Part shown: positions 27,953 through 35,587 of the stretch, piece by piece
How positions within the stretch are numbered: position 1 is the stretch's first letter
Layout of the letters: the number at the start of each line of letters is the position of its first letter
Assembly (NCBI GenBank): GCA_005239165.1
Contig: RAPG01000011.1
Coordinates: 62,001-126,000 of the forward strand
DNA from: Allopusillimonas ginsengisoli
GTDB lineage: Bacteria > Pseudomonadota > Gammaproteobacteria > Burkholderiales > Burkholderiaceae_B
Direction of reading: 5' to 3'
DNA: 64,000 bases
Notes under the pieces: model-generated
Told to the model about the DNA's origin: nothing
The model's input: the letters and a program-made list of their open reading frames with translations, nothing else
The model's database searches: none
Program-made: the position numbers and the translations under genes

Positions 27953-28810
27953 ATGTCTGCAGGCATTGTATTTCACTTGCTGGCCGCGATGTCTTATGCC
28001 ATTCTCGCGGTCGCTTTATGGCGCCCTCTCGCCAGGGCTGAAAACCAAGACAAGGTAAAGGCAGGCACCATTCGGCGGGTGTGCCTGGCCGGCGCCATCG
28101 TGCTGCACGGCATAGGCTTAGTCAGCATTATCATCCCAACTCACGGGCTTTTCCTGGGCTGGGCCGTGGCACTGTCTGCGGCCGTCTGGCTGGGACTGCT
28201 GGTGTTCTGGCTTGAAAACCTGGTCATGCAGATCGACGGCCTGCTGCTCATTCTACTACCCACAGCCGTCATCGCCACCGTTCTGGCCACGCTGTTTCCG
28301 GGCGGGCATGTTATTGCACATGCCAGCAGCGACTGGCTGCGCACTCATTTGCTCATAGCGCTGACGGCTTATGGGCTAATTACCGTTGCCGCCCTGCAGG
28401 CCGTGCTCATGGCGGCCCTGGATCGCCAGTTACACCGGCCAGTGCAGTCAGAAGCCAGCCGCAGCATGTTTGACCGTGCGCTCAATTCCATGCCGCCCTT
28501 GCTGCTGCAAGAAGTATTGCTGTTTCGCCTCATCTGGATCGGCTTTGCCATTCTTACGCTTACCATAGCCACCGGCATCGTGGTTTCACTGCGTCTTTAC
28601 GGTGTGGCCTTCCCCCTGGATCACAAAACCGTATTTACTCTTTTGTCGTGGGCAACCTTTGTCGTGCTGCTGCTGGGCCGCCACACACGCGGCTGGCGAG
28701 GGCGCATTGCGCTGCGCTGGACACTCATCGGCTTCACCTTCCTGCTATTCTCTTATTCGGGCAGCCGATTCGTGCTGGACGTCATACTGCAGCGAGGCTA
28801 TGTTGGGTAA
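27953..28810 (+). CDS. CcsA/YpjD-type cytochrome c assembly-like membrane protein
   Basis: 285 residues from ATG 27953 (CAAGGGA upstream), with about eight membrane helices. It resembles the inner-membrane protein linked to ffh in many proteobacteria (CorE/YpjD, a member of the CcsA/CcmF haem-handling fold). Conserved histidines occur at HGLFLG and in GRHTRGWRGR near the end (as in the WWD family tail HHxxxWRG). The role is uncertain; haem transport or cation homeostasis have been proposed for relatives. It overlaps the next gene by 11 bp. Confidence 0.85.
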   Translation: MSAGIVFHLLAAMSYAILAVALWRPLARAENQDKVKAGTIRRVCLAGAIVLHGIGLVSIIIPTHGLFLGWAVALSAAVWLGLLVFWLENLVMQIDGLLLILLPTAVIATVLATLFPGGHVIAHASSDWLRTHLLIALTAYGLITVAALQAVLMAALDRQLHRPVQSEASRSMFDRALNSMPPLLLQEVLLFRLIWIGFAILTLTIATGIVVSLRLYGVAFPLDHKTVFTLLSWATFVVLLLGRHTRGWRGRIALRWTLIGFTFLLFSYSGSRFVLDVILQRGYVG

Positions 28811-29084
28811 ACTCCTTTTCTGGGCCATTGTCATTATTGCCGGCTTGATGGCTGCGCGAATTATTGCCCGCCATCAAGAAAACAGCAGCAATCCTGACAA
28901 GGTCAAACGTGCGCCTCCTGCCGGCCGCGGCAAGGCATCTGGTACACCTAGCGTGGGCGACACGGCTGAAGCCATGGTGCGATGTGAGCACTGTGGCATA
29001 CATCTGCCACGCTCAGAGGCCGTGCTTATTGGGGGGCATACCTGGTGCAGCCAGGAGCATGCCCGGCTGGGCCACAAGCAGTGA
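28800..29084 (+). CDS. PP0621-family small membrane protein with zinc-ribbon tail
   Basis: 94 residues: one N-terminal membrane helix (about 4-22), a basic linker, and a C-terminal zinc ribbon CEHCGIHLPRSEAVLIGGHTWCSQEH with the Cys/His spacing of the family. Function unknown. It is conserved next to a CcsA-like gene and upstream of ampD. The start is inside the previous gene; the stop overlaps the GTG of ampD (GTGA). Confidence 0.85.
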   Translation: MLGKLLFWAIVIIAGLMAARIIARHQENSSNPDKVKRAPPAGRGKASGTPSVGDTAEAMVRCEHCGIHLPRSEAVLIGGHTWCSQEHARLGHKQ

Positions 29085-29671
29085 ACCGTTCTGCACTGTT
29101 GCTTGACCGGCACGGCTGGCTAAAACCTGTGCCGGGCATGGTTACACATCATGCGTCACCCAATCACGACGCGCGCCCCGGCAATGAAGAGCCCACCCTG
29201 CTCGTCATTCACAACATCAGCCTGCCACCCGGTATTTTTGGCGGGCCTGAGGTTGCCGACCTTTTCACCAACCAGCTCAATTACGACTCGCACCCCTGGC
29301 TGGAGCGCTTGCGCGGCCTGCACGTGTCAGCGCACTTTTTCATTCGCCGCGACGGCAGTGTTATCCAGTTTGTACCCACCAGCCTGCGCGCCTGGCATGC
29401 AGGCGTATCGCAATTCGAAAACCGCGAGCGCTGTAATGATTTTTCGCTTGGCATTGAGCTTGAGGGCACAGACACCACGCCCTTTACCGACCAGCAATAC
29501 AGCACGCTGAACAGGCTCACGCACGTCTTGCGCACCCGTCATCCGCTAAGGGCTGTGCGAGGCCACGAGCATATTGCACCCGGCCGCAAGACTGACCCAG
29601 GGCCGTGTTTTGACTGGGCCAGGTATGAGCATGAGAGCGACTGGTTCAGAAGGCAATTGCCGGCGTTCTAG
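29081..29671 (+). CDS. ampD: 1,6-anhydro-N-acetylmuramyl-L-alanine amidase AmpD
   Basis: Cytosolic zinc amidase of cell-wall recycling, which also keeps AmpR-type beta-lactamase induction low. 196 residues from GTG 29081; GTG 29045 would add 12. Zinc ligands and catalytic residues appear as LLVIHNISLPPG (His), VSAHFFIRRDG, GIELEGTD (Glu) and RGHEHIAPGRKTDPGPCFDW (His and Asp). The length and all motifs match the N-acetylmuramoyl-L-alanine amidase 2 family. It is the last gene of the ccsA-like/PP0621/ampD operon. Confidence 0.94.
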   Translation: MNRSALLLDRHGWLKPVPGMVTHHASPNHDARPGNEEPTLLVIHNISLPPGIFGGPEVADLFTNQLNYDSHPWLERLRGLHVSAHFFIRRDGSVIQFVPTSLRAWHAGVSQFENRERCNDFSLGIELEGTDTTPFTDQQYSTLNRLTHVLRTRHPLRAVRGHEHIAPGRKTDPGPCFDWARYEHESDWFRRQLPAF

Positions 29672-30000
29672 ACGTACTTAGCATGGTGTGACCGTGCACA
29701 ACACTGCACGCTGAAGCGCAGTCGACGGAGAATCTGTTTTTTAACAGTCCGGCCTCTTAGAAAAGGCTGGCCTCGTAGAAAGGGCTGAGCCTCGCAGAAA
29801 GCCAAGCTCCATGAAAACCGACCCTTTACAAAAACCAAGTCTCATAATGTTGACCTGGGTCGCTCAGTCGGTAGGTATGCGTGGGTAAGCATTTAAAACA
29901 CCATCACTGATCGGCGTCAAACCCGAACCTGCTTCAGTGGCAATACGCGCAATCGGCGCAAAACACGGAACCTGCTGCAGTGTCGACACGAGCACACAGA
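29672..30000. other. Intergenic region with short tandem units
   Basis: No gene. Three head-to-tail imperfect 17-18 bp units lie at 29751-29768, 29769-29786 and 29787-29803 (pattern GGCCTCxTAGAAAxGGCT). A separate direct repeat, AACCTGCTxCAGTG, occurs near 29928 and 29970. Confidence 0.6.
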
Positions 30001-30035
30001 AAAAAGCCGGGCTTCTGTTAAAGATGCCCGGCCTT
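30001..30035 (-). terminator. Rho-independent terminator of htpG
   Basis: On the minus strand a GCCGGGC/GCCCGGC stem (30007-30013 and 30027-30033) is followed by six T residues (30001-30006). It lies about 80 bp after the htpG stop. Confidence 0.85.
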
Positions 30036-30116
30036 GCCCGCTTGAATACAAATCAGCCTGTGGCGGCGGCGCGTACATTACACACGTGGCCGCCACCAAC
30101 CGCTTAGCGTGTGTGC

Positions 30117-32030
30117 TTAGGCGGCTTGCCCCAACAGCAGGCGATTCATGCGCTTCACAAACGACGCAGGGTCTTGCAGGCTTGCGCCTTCTGCCAGCAT
30201 GGCTTGATCTAGCAACAGCTCTGCCCAGTCACCAAAGTCAGCATCAGCAGCGTCATTAAGACGGCCTACCAGCGCATGCTCGGGGTTGATCTCAAGTATG
30301 GGCTTGACTTCAGGTGCCTGCTGACCAGCAGCCTGCAGCATACGCAGCAAATGCGGGCTGATCTCGTTCTCATCGACCACCACGCAAGCGGGTGAATCAA
30401 CCAGACGACCGGTCACACGTACTTCTTTTACCTTGTCGCCCAAGGAAGCCTGCAAACGCTCGACCAGCGGCTTGAAGTTTTCAGCCACTTCAGCCTGATG
30501 CTTTTTCTCTTCTTCATCTGCCAGGCTGTCAAGATCGAGCCCGCCCTTGGCAATGGAAACCATAGGCTTACCGTCAAACTCACGCAGATAAGACAGCATC
30601 CACTCGTCAACGCGATCAGACAGCAGCAAGACCTCAAGGCCTTTCTTGCGGAAGATTTCAAGATGCGGGCTGTTGCTGGCGGCCGTAAACGACTCGGCAC
30701 TGACGTAATAGATTTTGTCTTGCCCTTCTTTCATGCGCGACACATAGTCGGCCAGCGTAACCGTTTGCGCAGAACCTTCATTGTGTGTGGAAGCAAAACG
30801 CAGCAGCTTGGCAATACGCTCTTTGTTGGATGCGTCTTCGCCCACGCCCTCTTTAAGCACCTGACCGAACTGCCCCCAGAACTCGGCATATTCTTCGGGC
30901 TTGTTTTCGGCGATGTCTTCAATAAGCGACAGCACACGCTTGGCAGAACCTTCACGAATAACCCGTACGTCACGGCTTTCTTGAAGAATTTCGCGCGACA
31001 CGTTTAGCGGCAAATCAGCAGAATCAATAACACCACGCACAAAACGCAGGTACATAGGCAGCAGTTGCTCGGCGTCGTCCATAATGAACACGCGCTTTAC
31101 ATACAGCTTGACGCCGCGCTTGGCATCGCGATCCCAGAGATCAAACGGTGCGCGCTTGGGTATGTACAACAACTGTGTGTACTCGCTGCGGCCTTCTACA
31201 CGGTTGTGCGTCCAGGCGAGCGGGTCTTCAAAGTCGTGAGCAATATGCTTGTAGAACTCTTTGTACTGCTCTTCAGTGATATCGTTTTTGGAGCGCGTCC
31301 ACAAGGCACTGGCCTGGTTGACGTTTTCCCACTCATTGGTCTCAACCATTTCAGATTTTTCTTCGTTCCATTCTTCTTTCTTCATTTGAACGGGCAAAGA
31401 AATGTGGTCTGAATAGCGGCGCAGCACTTCGCGCAGCTTATAACCATTCAAGAATTCGTCTTCGTCATCACGCAGATACAGCGTGACCGAGGTGCCGCGA
31501 TCAGCCTTTTCAACCTGGGTGACTTCGAACTCACCTTCGCCGTCGGATTCCCAAAGCACGGCGTCAGTTTCGGGCGTACCGGCGCGTCGGCTGAGCACAG
31601 AAACCTTCTTGGCGACGATAAAGGAAGAATAAAAGCCCACGCCAAACTGGCCTATGAGCTGGGCGTCTTTCTGCTTGTCGCCGGTAAGCTGGGAGAAAAA
31701 CTCTTTGGTGCCAGAACGCGCAATAGTGCCCAGGTTGGACACGGCCTCGTCGCGCGACATGCCTATGCCGTTGTCGGTGATGGTAATAGTGCGCTGTTCT
31801 TTGTCGAAGTCTATGCGAATGCGCAGATCGGTATCACCCTGGTACAGCTCGGGATCATCAATAGCCTGGAAACGAAGCTTATCGCACGCATCAGACGCGT
31901 TCGAGACAAGCTCACGCAGAAAGATCTCTTTGTTGCTATAAAGCGAATGAATCATCAGGTGAAGCAATTGTTTTACTTCGGCCTGGAAACCCATGGTTTC
32001 TGAAGCAGCAGTCGTAGAAGTAGTGGTCAT
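30117..32030 (-). CDS. htpG: Molecular chaperone HtpG (Hsp90)
   Basis: 637 residues. The N-terminal GHKL ATPase domain shows ELVSNASDACDKLR, ITDNGIGMSRDE and GQFGVGFYSSFIVA; the middle domain and C-terminal dimerisation domain follow (RMLQAAGQ near the end). ATP-driven chaperone for late folding of client proteins and heat protection. A sigma-32 promoter lies about 110 bp upstream and a strong terminator follows. Complete and typical. Confidence 0.97.
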   Translation of the reverse strand: MTTTSTTAASETMGFQAEVKQLLHLMIHSLYSNKEIFLRELVSNASDACDKLRFQAIDDPELYQGDTDLRIRIDFDKEQRTITITDNGIGMSRDEAVSNLGTIARSGTKEFFSQLTGDKQKDAQLIGQFGVGFYSSFIVAKKVSVLSRRAGTPETDAVLWESDGEGEFEVTQVEKADRGTSVTLYLRDDEDEFLNGYKLREVLRRYSDHISLPVQMKKEEWNEEKSEMVETNEWENVNQASALWTRSKNDITEEQYKEFYKHIAHDFEDPLAWTHNRVEGRSEYTQLLYIPKRAPFDLWDRDAKRGVKLYVKRVFIMDDAEQLLPMYLRFVRGVIDSADLPLNVSREILQESRDVRVIREGSAKRVLSLIEDIAENKPEEYAEFWGQFGQVLKEGVGEDASNKERIAKLLRFASTHNEGSAQTVTLADYVSRMKEGQDKIYYVSAESFTAASNSPHLEIFRKKGLEVLLLSDRVDEWMLSYLREFDGKPMVSIAKGGLDLDSLADEEEKKHQAEVAENFKPLVERLQASLGDKVKEVRVTGRLVDSPACVVVDENEISPHLLRMLQAAGQQAPEVKPILEINPEHALVGRLNDAADADFGDWAELLLDQAMLAEGASLQDPASFVKRMNRLLLGQAA

Positions 32031-32140
32031 GTGAGCCTGGCAAAAACAAGAATTAACAATAAAATCAGTGCACTATTAATAAAAAACAGCGCTCAGATCT
32101 GCGCTGCGCACCATATAGCGCGCAGCGGCAAGTTCCCCCA

Positions 32141-32168
32141 ACATGGGGTGCCTCAACGAAATTTCAAG
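32141..32168 (-). promoter_or_regulatory. Sigma-32 heat-shock promoter of htpG
   Basis: On the minus strand CTTGAAA (-35, complement of 32162-32168) and CCCCATGT (-10, complement of 32141-32148) are separated by 13 bp, an essentially perfect RpoH consensus. They point into htpG. Confidence 0.88.
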
Positions 32169-32309
32169 AGCAGACACCCGCCGCAGACACATGTTGTTAC
32201 GGTAATATCCCTGCCCGTACGATAGGGTGGCACCTATAACTGAAAGTGCCCGACAGCTTACGTTCAGTTTTGTATCCAGAATTACAGCCCAGAACAAAGG
32301 AGTGCGATT

Positions 32310-32429
32310 GTGCTAGCGCTATTTAATGTGTTGAAGATAGTCGGCCTTGTCGTTATTGCACTGATGGTTGCATCCGTCGGTTACGCAAGCGTTATTGCGG
32401 TCATGTACTGGACCGGTATCGGCGTATAG
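32310..32429 (+). CDS. 39-residue single-pass membrane protein upstream of norC
   Basis: A GTG-started ORF preceded by AAAGGAG seven bases upstream, an ideal ribosome site. It encodes a basic/hydrophobic peptide, LALFNVLKIVGLVVIALM and on through one long helix, ending in WTGIGV. It ends 16 bp before norC and is on the same strand, so it is almost certainly the first gene of the nor operon. The hydrophobicity, ribosome site and position support translation. Possible roles are a small accessory subunit or assembly factor of the NO reductase; none is shown. I do not recognise a named family. Confidence 0.65.
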   Translation: MLALFNVLKIVGLVVIALMVASVGYASVIAVMYWTGIGV

Positions 32430-32445
32430 CCGGGAGAGACAAAAA

Positions 32446-33306
32446 ATGAATAAACGTCAAACTCGACTTTTTGCCATAGGCTCGACGGCATTTGCCGCCG
32501 TTGTTTTTCTTGGCCTGACGGTAGACAGCCACCGGCAGTTTCCCAAGCTGACAAACGCTGACAACATTAGCGAAACCGTGGTGCGCGGACAGAACGTCTG
32601 GCACGCGTACAACTGTATTAACTGTCACACCATGTTTGGAGAAGGCGCGTACTACGCCCCTGACCTCACCAAAATCACCGAACAGCGTGGCGTGCCTTAC
32701 CTGACCGCGTTCCTGAAAGACCCCTCGCAGTTTTACGACGAACAGAAACACCGGCGCATCATGCCCAACCTCAACATGAAAGATGACGAAATCTCCGACG
32801 TCATCGCCTTCATGGACTGGGTAAGCAAGGTCGACAACCAGGGCTGGCCACCAAGGCCCATTCTGGTAAGCGGTGGCTCCATACCGGGTACTGACCTTGC
32901 CATAGACCAACAAAGCCAGCAAGCCAGTGACACCAGTGCACCTCCGGGAGCCCGCCCTGTGTCAACGGATAACAACCCCATTGCATTGGGGCAGGCTTTG
33001 TTCAAATCTGCAGTACCCACCTGTGCGGCCTGTCACTCGATGGCACCTGGCGTAAACCTGGCTGGCCCCAGCCTGGCCAACCTCGCCACCGTTGCTGAAA
33101 AAACCATTGCATCTGACGACTACAAAGGCAAAGCGACCAACGCTGAGGAGTTCATCCGCGAATCCATCGTGGAACCCAGCGCCTACCTGCACCCCGGGCC
33201 CATGTTTTCGGCCAATGGTGTGTCTTTTATGCCCCCTTCCTACGGTAAGGACCTGAGCAAAGAAGACATTGACCACTTGGTGGCCTACCTCGCTTCCTTT
33301 AAATAA
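32446..33306 (+). CDS. norC: Nitric oxide reductase cytochrome c subunit with extra C-terminal haem domain
   Basis: 286 residues from ATG 32446. The first 145 match ordinary NorC: membrane anchor (about 7-25), haem c motif CINCH (57-61) and axial Met around 106 (RIMPNLNM). After a Ser/Gln/Pro-rich linker (about 150-176) comes a second cytochrome c domain with CAACH (193-197) and probable axial Met262 (FMPPSYG). Ordinary NorC proteins have about 150 residues and one haem, so this is a fused diheme form. It feeds electrons to NorB for reduction of NO to N2O at the periplasmic face. Stop TAA and the possible upstream norB ATG overlap. Confidence 0.92.
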   Translation: MNKRQTRLFAIGSTAFAAVVFLGLTVDSHRQFPKLTNADNISETVVRGQNVWHAYNCINCHTMFGEGAYYAPDLTKITEQRGVPYLTAFLKDPSQFYDEQKHRRIMPNLNMKDDEISDVIAFMDWVSKVDNQGWPPRPILVSGGSIPGTDLAIDQQSQQASDTSAPPGARPVSTDNNPIALGQALFKSAVPTCAACHSMAPGVNLAGPSLANLATVAEKTIASDDYKGKATNAEEFIRESIVEPSAYLHPGPMFSANGVSFMPPSYGKDLSKEDIDHLVAYLASFK

Positions 33307-33350
33307 TGGGTTCGTTGAACCGGAACAGCCTCACCCCCACAGGAGTCGCC

Positions 33351-34733
33351 ATGCGATATAGATCACAATCAGTCGCCTACTGGTATTTCGCGCTAGCCTT
33401 GATTCTGTTCGGCCTGCAACTGGTTTTCGGCCTGTTGTCGGCCGCCAAATACCTGGGCCCCGACCCACTGCTAAGCATATTGCCTTTTGACGTCACCAAA
33501 ACCATACACACCAATCTGTTGATTGTGTGGGTGCTCACGGGCTTTATGGGCGGAACTTACTGGATTGTCGCGGACGAGTCACGCACCGAGTTGTACAGCG
33601 TAAAACTCGCCTACATACAGTTGATACTTTGGGGGCTAATGGGCGTGACCGCCGTCATTGGCTACCTGTTTGGCTACGGCACCGGCAACAAACTGCTGGA
33701 ACAACCCCTGCCACACAAGATTGTCATCGTCATCTGTATGCTGATCTTTCTTTACAACATCGGCATGACCATAAAGAAATCAGGTCGGTTCACCACCACA
33801 GAAGGCGTGCTGCTGCTGGGCCTGGGTAGCTCGGCGCTACTGTACCTGCCTGCCCTGCTGCATTACCAGAACTACGTCGTCTCTATTTACTACCGCTGGT
33901 GGACCATACACCTGTGGGTGGAAGGCGTGTGGGAAATGATCCAGGCTTCCTTCCTGGCCTACCTGCTGATTCGTCTTTCAGGCGCTGACCGTGAGGTCAT
34001 GGAAAAATGGCTATACGTGATTGTGGGCCTGGTCTTTATCGCCGGCATTCTGGGCACTGCTCACCACTACTACTGGGTGGGTGTGCCTGGCTACTGGTTG
34101 CCACTGGGCGGTTTCTTCAGTGCCCTTGAGCCTCTCGCACTGCTGGGCATGGCCATGTATGCCTACTTCGCCATCCGGCGCACCGGCATTCGCCACCCCA
34201 ACATGCTGGCCTTGCACTGGACCATAGGCAGTGCACTGTTCACCCTGTTTGGTGCAGGCCTGCTCGGGCTGGCACACACGTTTCCTGACATTAACAAATG
34301 GACGCACGGCACGCTGATTACCGCAATGCACGGCCACGGCGCCTTCTACGGGGCCTACGCCATGATTGTGATGGCCGTCATCGTTTACGCCATGCCTTCC
34401 ATTACGGCAGGCCGCAACGACGAAGGCAGCTCCATAGGCTACTGGGCCTTCTGGCTGCAAATGTCTGGCATGTTTGGCATGGTGTTGTCGTTTGCCACCG
34501 CAGGCATAGGTCAGGTGTATCTGGAGCGCGTCATGGGTATCGGCTACCTGGATGTGCAGCTAAAAATACAGGTGCACTTTCTTATGCTGATTGCTGCGGC
34601 ATCGCTGTTTGCCACGGGCGTGGGTCTGTTTATTTATGACTTCTTCCGCTTCCCGCCAAAGTTCGACGTACGCGAAGGCCCACCACGTCACGAGCTGCGC
34701 GACACACGGTTGGCCAACGAACAGACAGGATGA
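33351..34733 (+). CDS. norB: Nitric oxide reductase large subunit
   Basis: 460 residues from ATG 33351 (AGGAG six bases upstream; an ATG at 33306 would add 15 non-conserved residues). Twelve membrane helices. Conserved histidines for haem b, haem b3 and FeB are visible in TIHTNLLIVWVLTGFMGGTYW, WWTIHLWVEGVWEM (with a catalytic-site Glu), TAHHYYWVG and MHGHGAFYGAYAM. The length and pattern match the cytochrome c-dependent (cNOR) form that pairs with NorC, not the quinol-dependent qNOR. Detoxifies NO and serves denitrification. Confidence 0.95.
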   Translation: MRYRSQSVAYWYFALALILFGLQLVFGLLSAAKYLGPDPLLSILPFDVTKTIHTNLLIVWVLTGFMGGTYWIVADESRTELYSVKLAYIQLILWGLMGVTAVIGYLFGYGTGNKLLEQPLPHKIVIVICMLIFLYNIGMTIKKSGRFTTTEGVLLLGLGSSALLYLPALLHYQNYVVSIYYRWWTIHLWVEGVWEMIQASFLAYLLIRLSGADREVMEKWLYVIVGLVFIAGILGTAHHYYWVGVPGYWLPLGGFFSALEPLALLGMAMYAYFAIRRTGIRHPNMLALHWTIGSALFTLFGAGLLGLAHTFPDINKWTHGTLITAMHGHGAFYGAYAMIVMAVIVYAMPSITAGRNDEGSSIGYWAFWLQMSGMFGMVLSFATAGIGQVYLERVMGIGYLDVQLKIQVHFLMLIAAASLFATGVGLFIYDFFRFPPKFDVREGPPRHELRDTRLANEQTG

Positions 34734-34734
34734 T

Positions 34735-35565
34735 ATGCAGGAACATGTATTAAACGCCGGGGAAAGCGAGCCAGAGCTGCGTAACCCCGGCGCCCAACCC
34801 TACTACCTGCCCTCGTCCGACGAAGTGTCACTGTTTGAGCAATGCCACCAGAACAAACTGGCGGTCATGCTTAAAGGCCCCACCGGCTGCGGCAAAACAC
34901 GGTTTGTGGAACACATGGCGTGGCGGCTAAACCGCCCGCTTATCACTGTGTCATGCCACGATGACCTGAGCGCCAGCGACCTGATCGGCCGCTTTCTTAT
35001 CCAGCACGACAGTACCGTCTGGCAAGATGGCCCCCTGACAACCGCCGTACGCAACGGCGCCATCTGCTACCTGGACGAAGTGGTTGAAGCGCGGCAAGAC
35101 ACCATAGTCGTGCTGCACCCGCTTACCGACTACCGGCGCTCGCTTTCCATCGATAAAACCGGCGAAACCATAAACGCCGCGCCTGGCTTTCAACTGGTGG
35201 TGTCTTACAACCCCGGCTACCAGCGCATGCTGAAAGACCTCAAGCCCAGCACACGACAACGCTTTGTGGCGCTAGACTTTGAGTTTCCGCCCGCAGAACG
35301 CGAAGCCGAAATCGTCATGCAAGAAACAGGCATCGACCGCCCCACTGTTACCGCACTGGTCAGCCTGGCCCACAAACTGCGGGCGTTTCAAGACCGCGGT
35401 CTGGCCGAAGTACCCAGCACGCGCCTGTTGGTTGCCACCGCCGGCCTGATCGCACACGGCATACCTGTTAAACGTGCCTGCCAGGTAGCACTGGTTTCAC
35501 CCCTGTCAGACGACGCCGCATTGGTAGGCGCCATGAACGACCTGGTCGAACTGACGTTTGTGTAG
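34735..35565 (+). CDS. norQ: MoxR-type AAA+ ATPase NorQ
   Basis: 276 residues from ATG 34735, two bases after the norB stop. Walker A GPTGCGKT (about 49-56), Walker B AICYLDEVVEAR, sensor SYNPGYQ and the CbbQ/NirQ/NorQ C-terminal domain. Works with NorD to insert the non-haem iron or activate the NO reductase. Earlier ATG codons inside norB are out of keeping with the family N-terminus. Tight operon position between norB and norD. Confidence 0.94.
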   Translation: MQEHVLNAGESEPELRNPGAQPYYLPSSDEVSLFEQCHQNKLAVMLKGPTGCGKTRFVEHMAWRLNRPLITVSCHDDLSASDLIGRFLIQHDSTVWQDGPLTTAVRNGAICYLDEVVEARQDTIVVLHPLTDYRRSLSIDKTGETINAAPGFQLVVSYNPGYQRMLKDLKPSTRQRFVALDFEFPPAEREAEIVMQETGIDRPTVTALVSLAHKLRAFQDRGLAEVPSTRLLVATAGLIAHGIPVKRACQVALVSPLSDDAALVGAMNDLVELTFV

Positions 35566-35587
35566 TACCCCCTGAAGGAGCTGTGCC

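Noticed and set aside
32180..32215. Possible FNR/Dnr box (TTGTT...TAATA) upstream of the nor operon.
   Set aside because: Too far from TTGAT-N4-ATCAA to claim, and spacing to a promoter is not defined.
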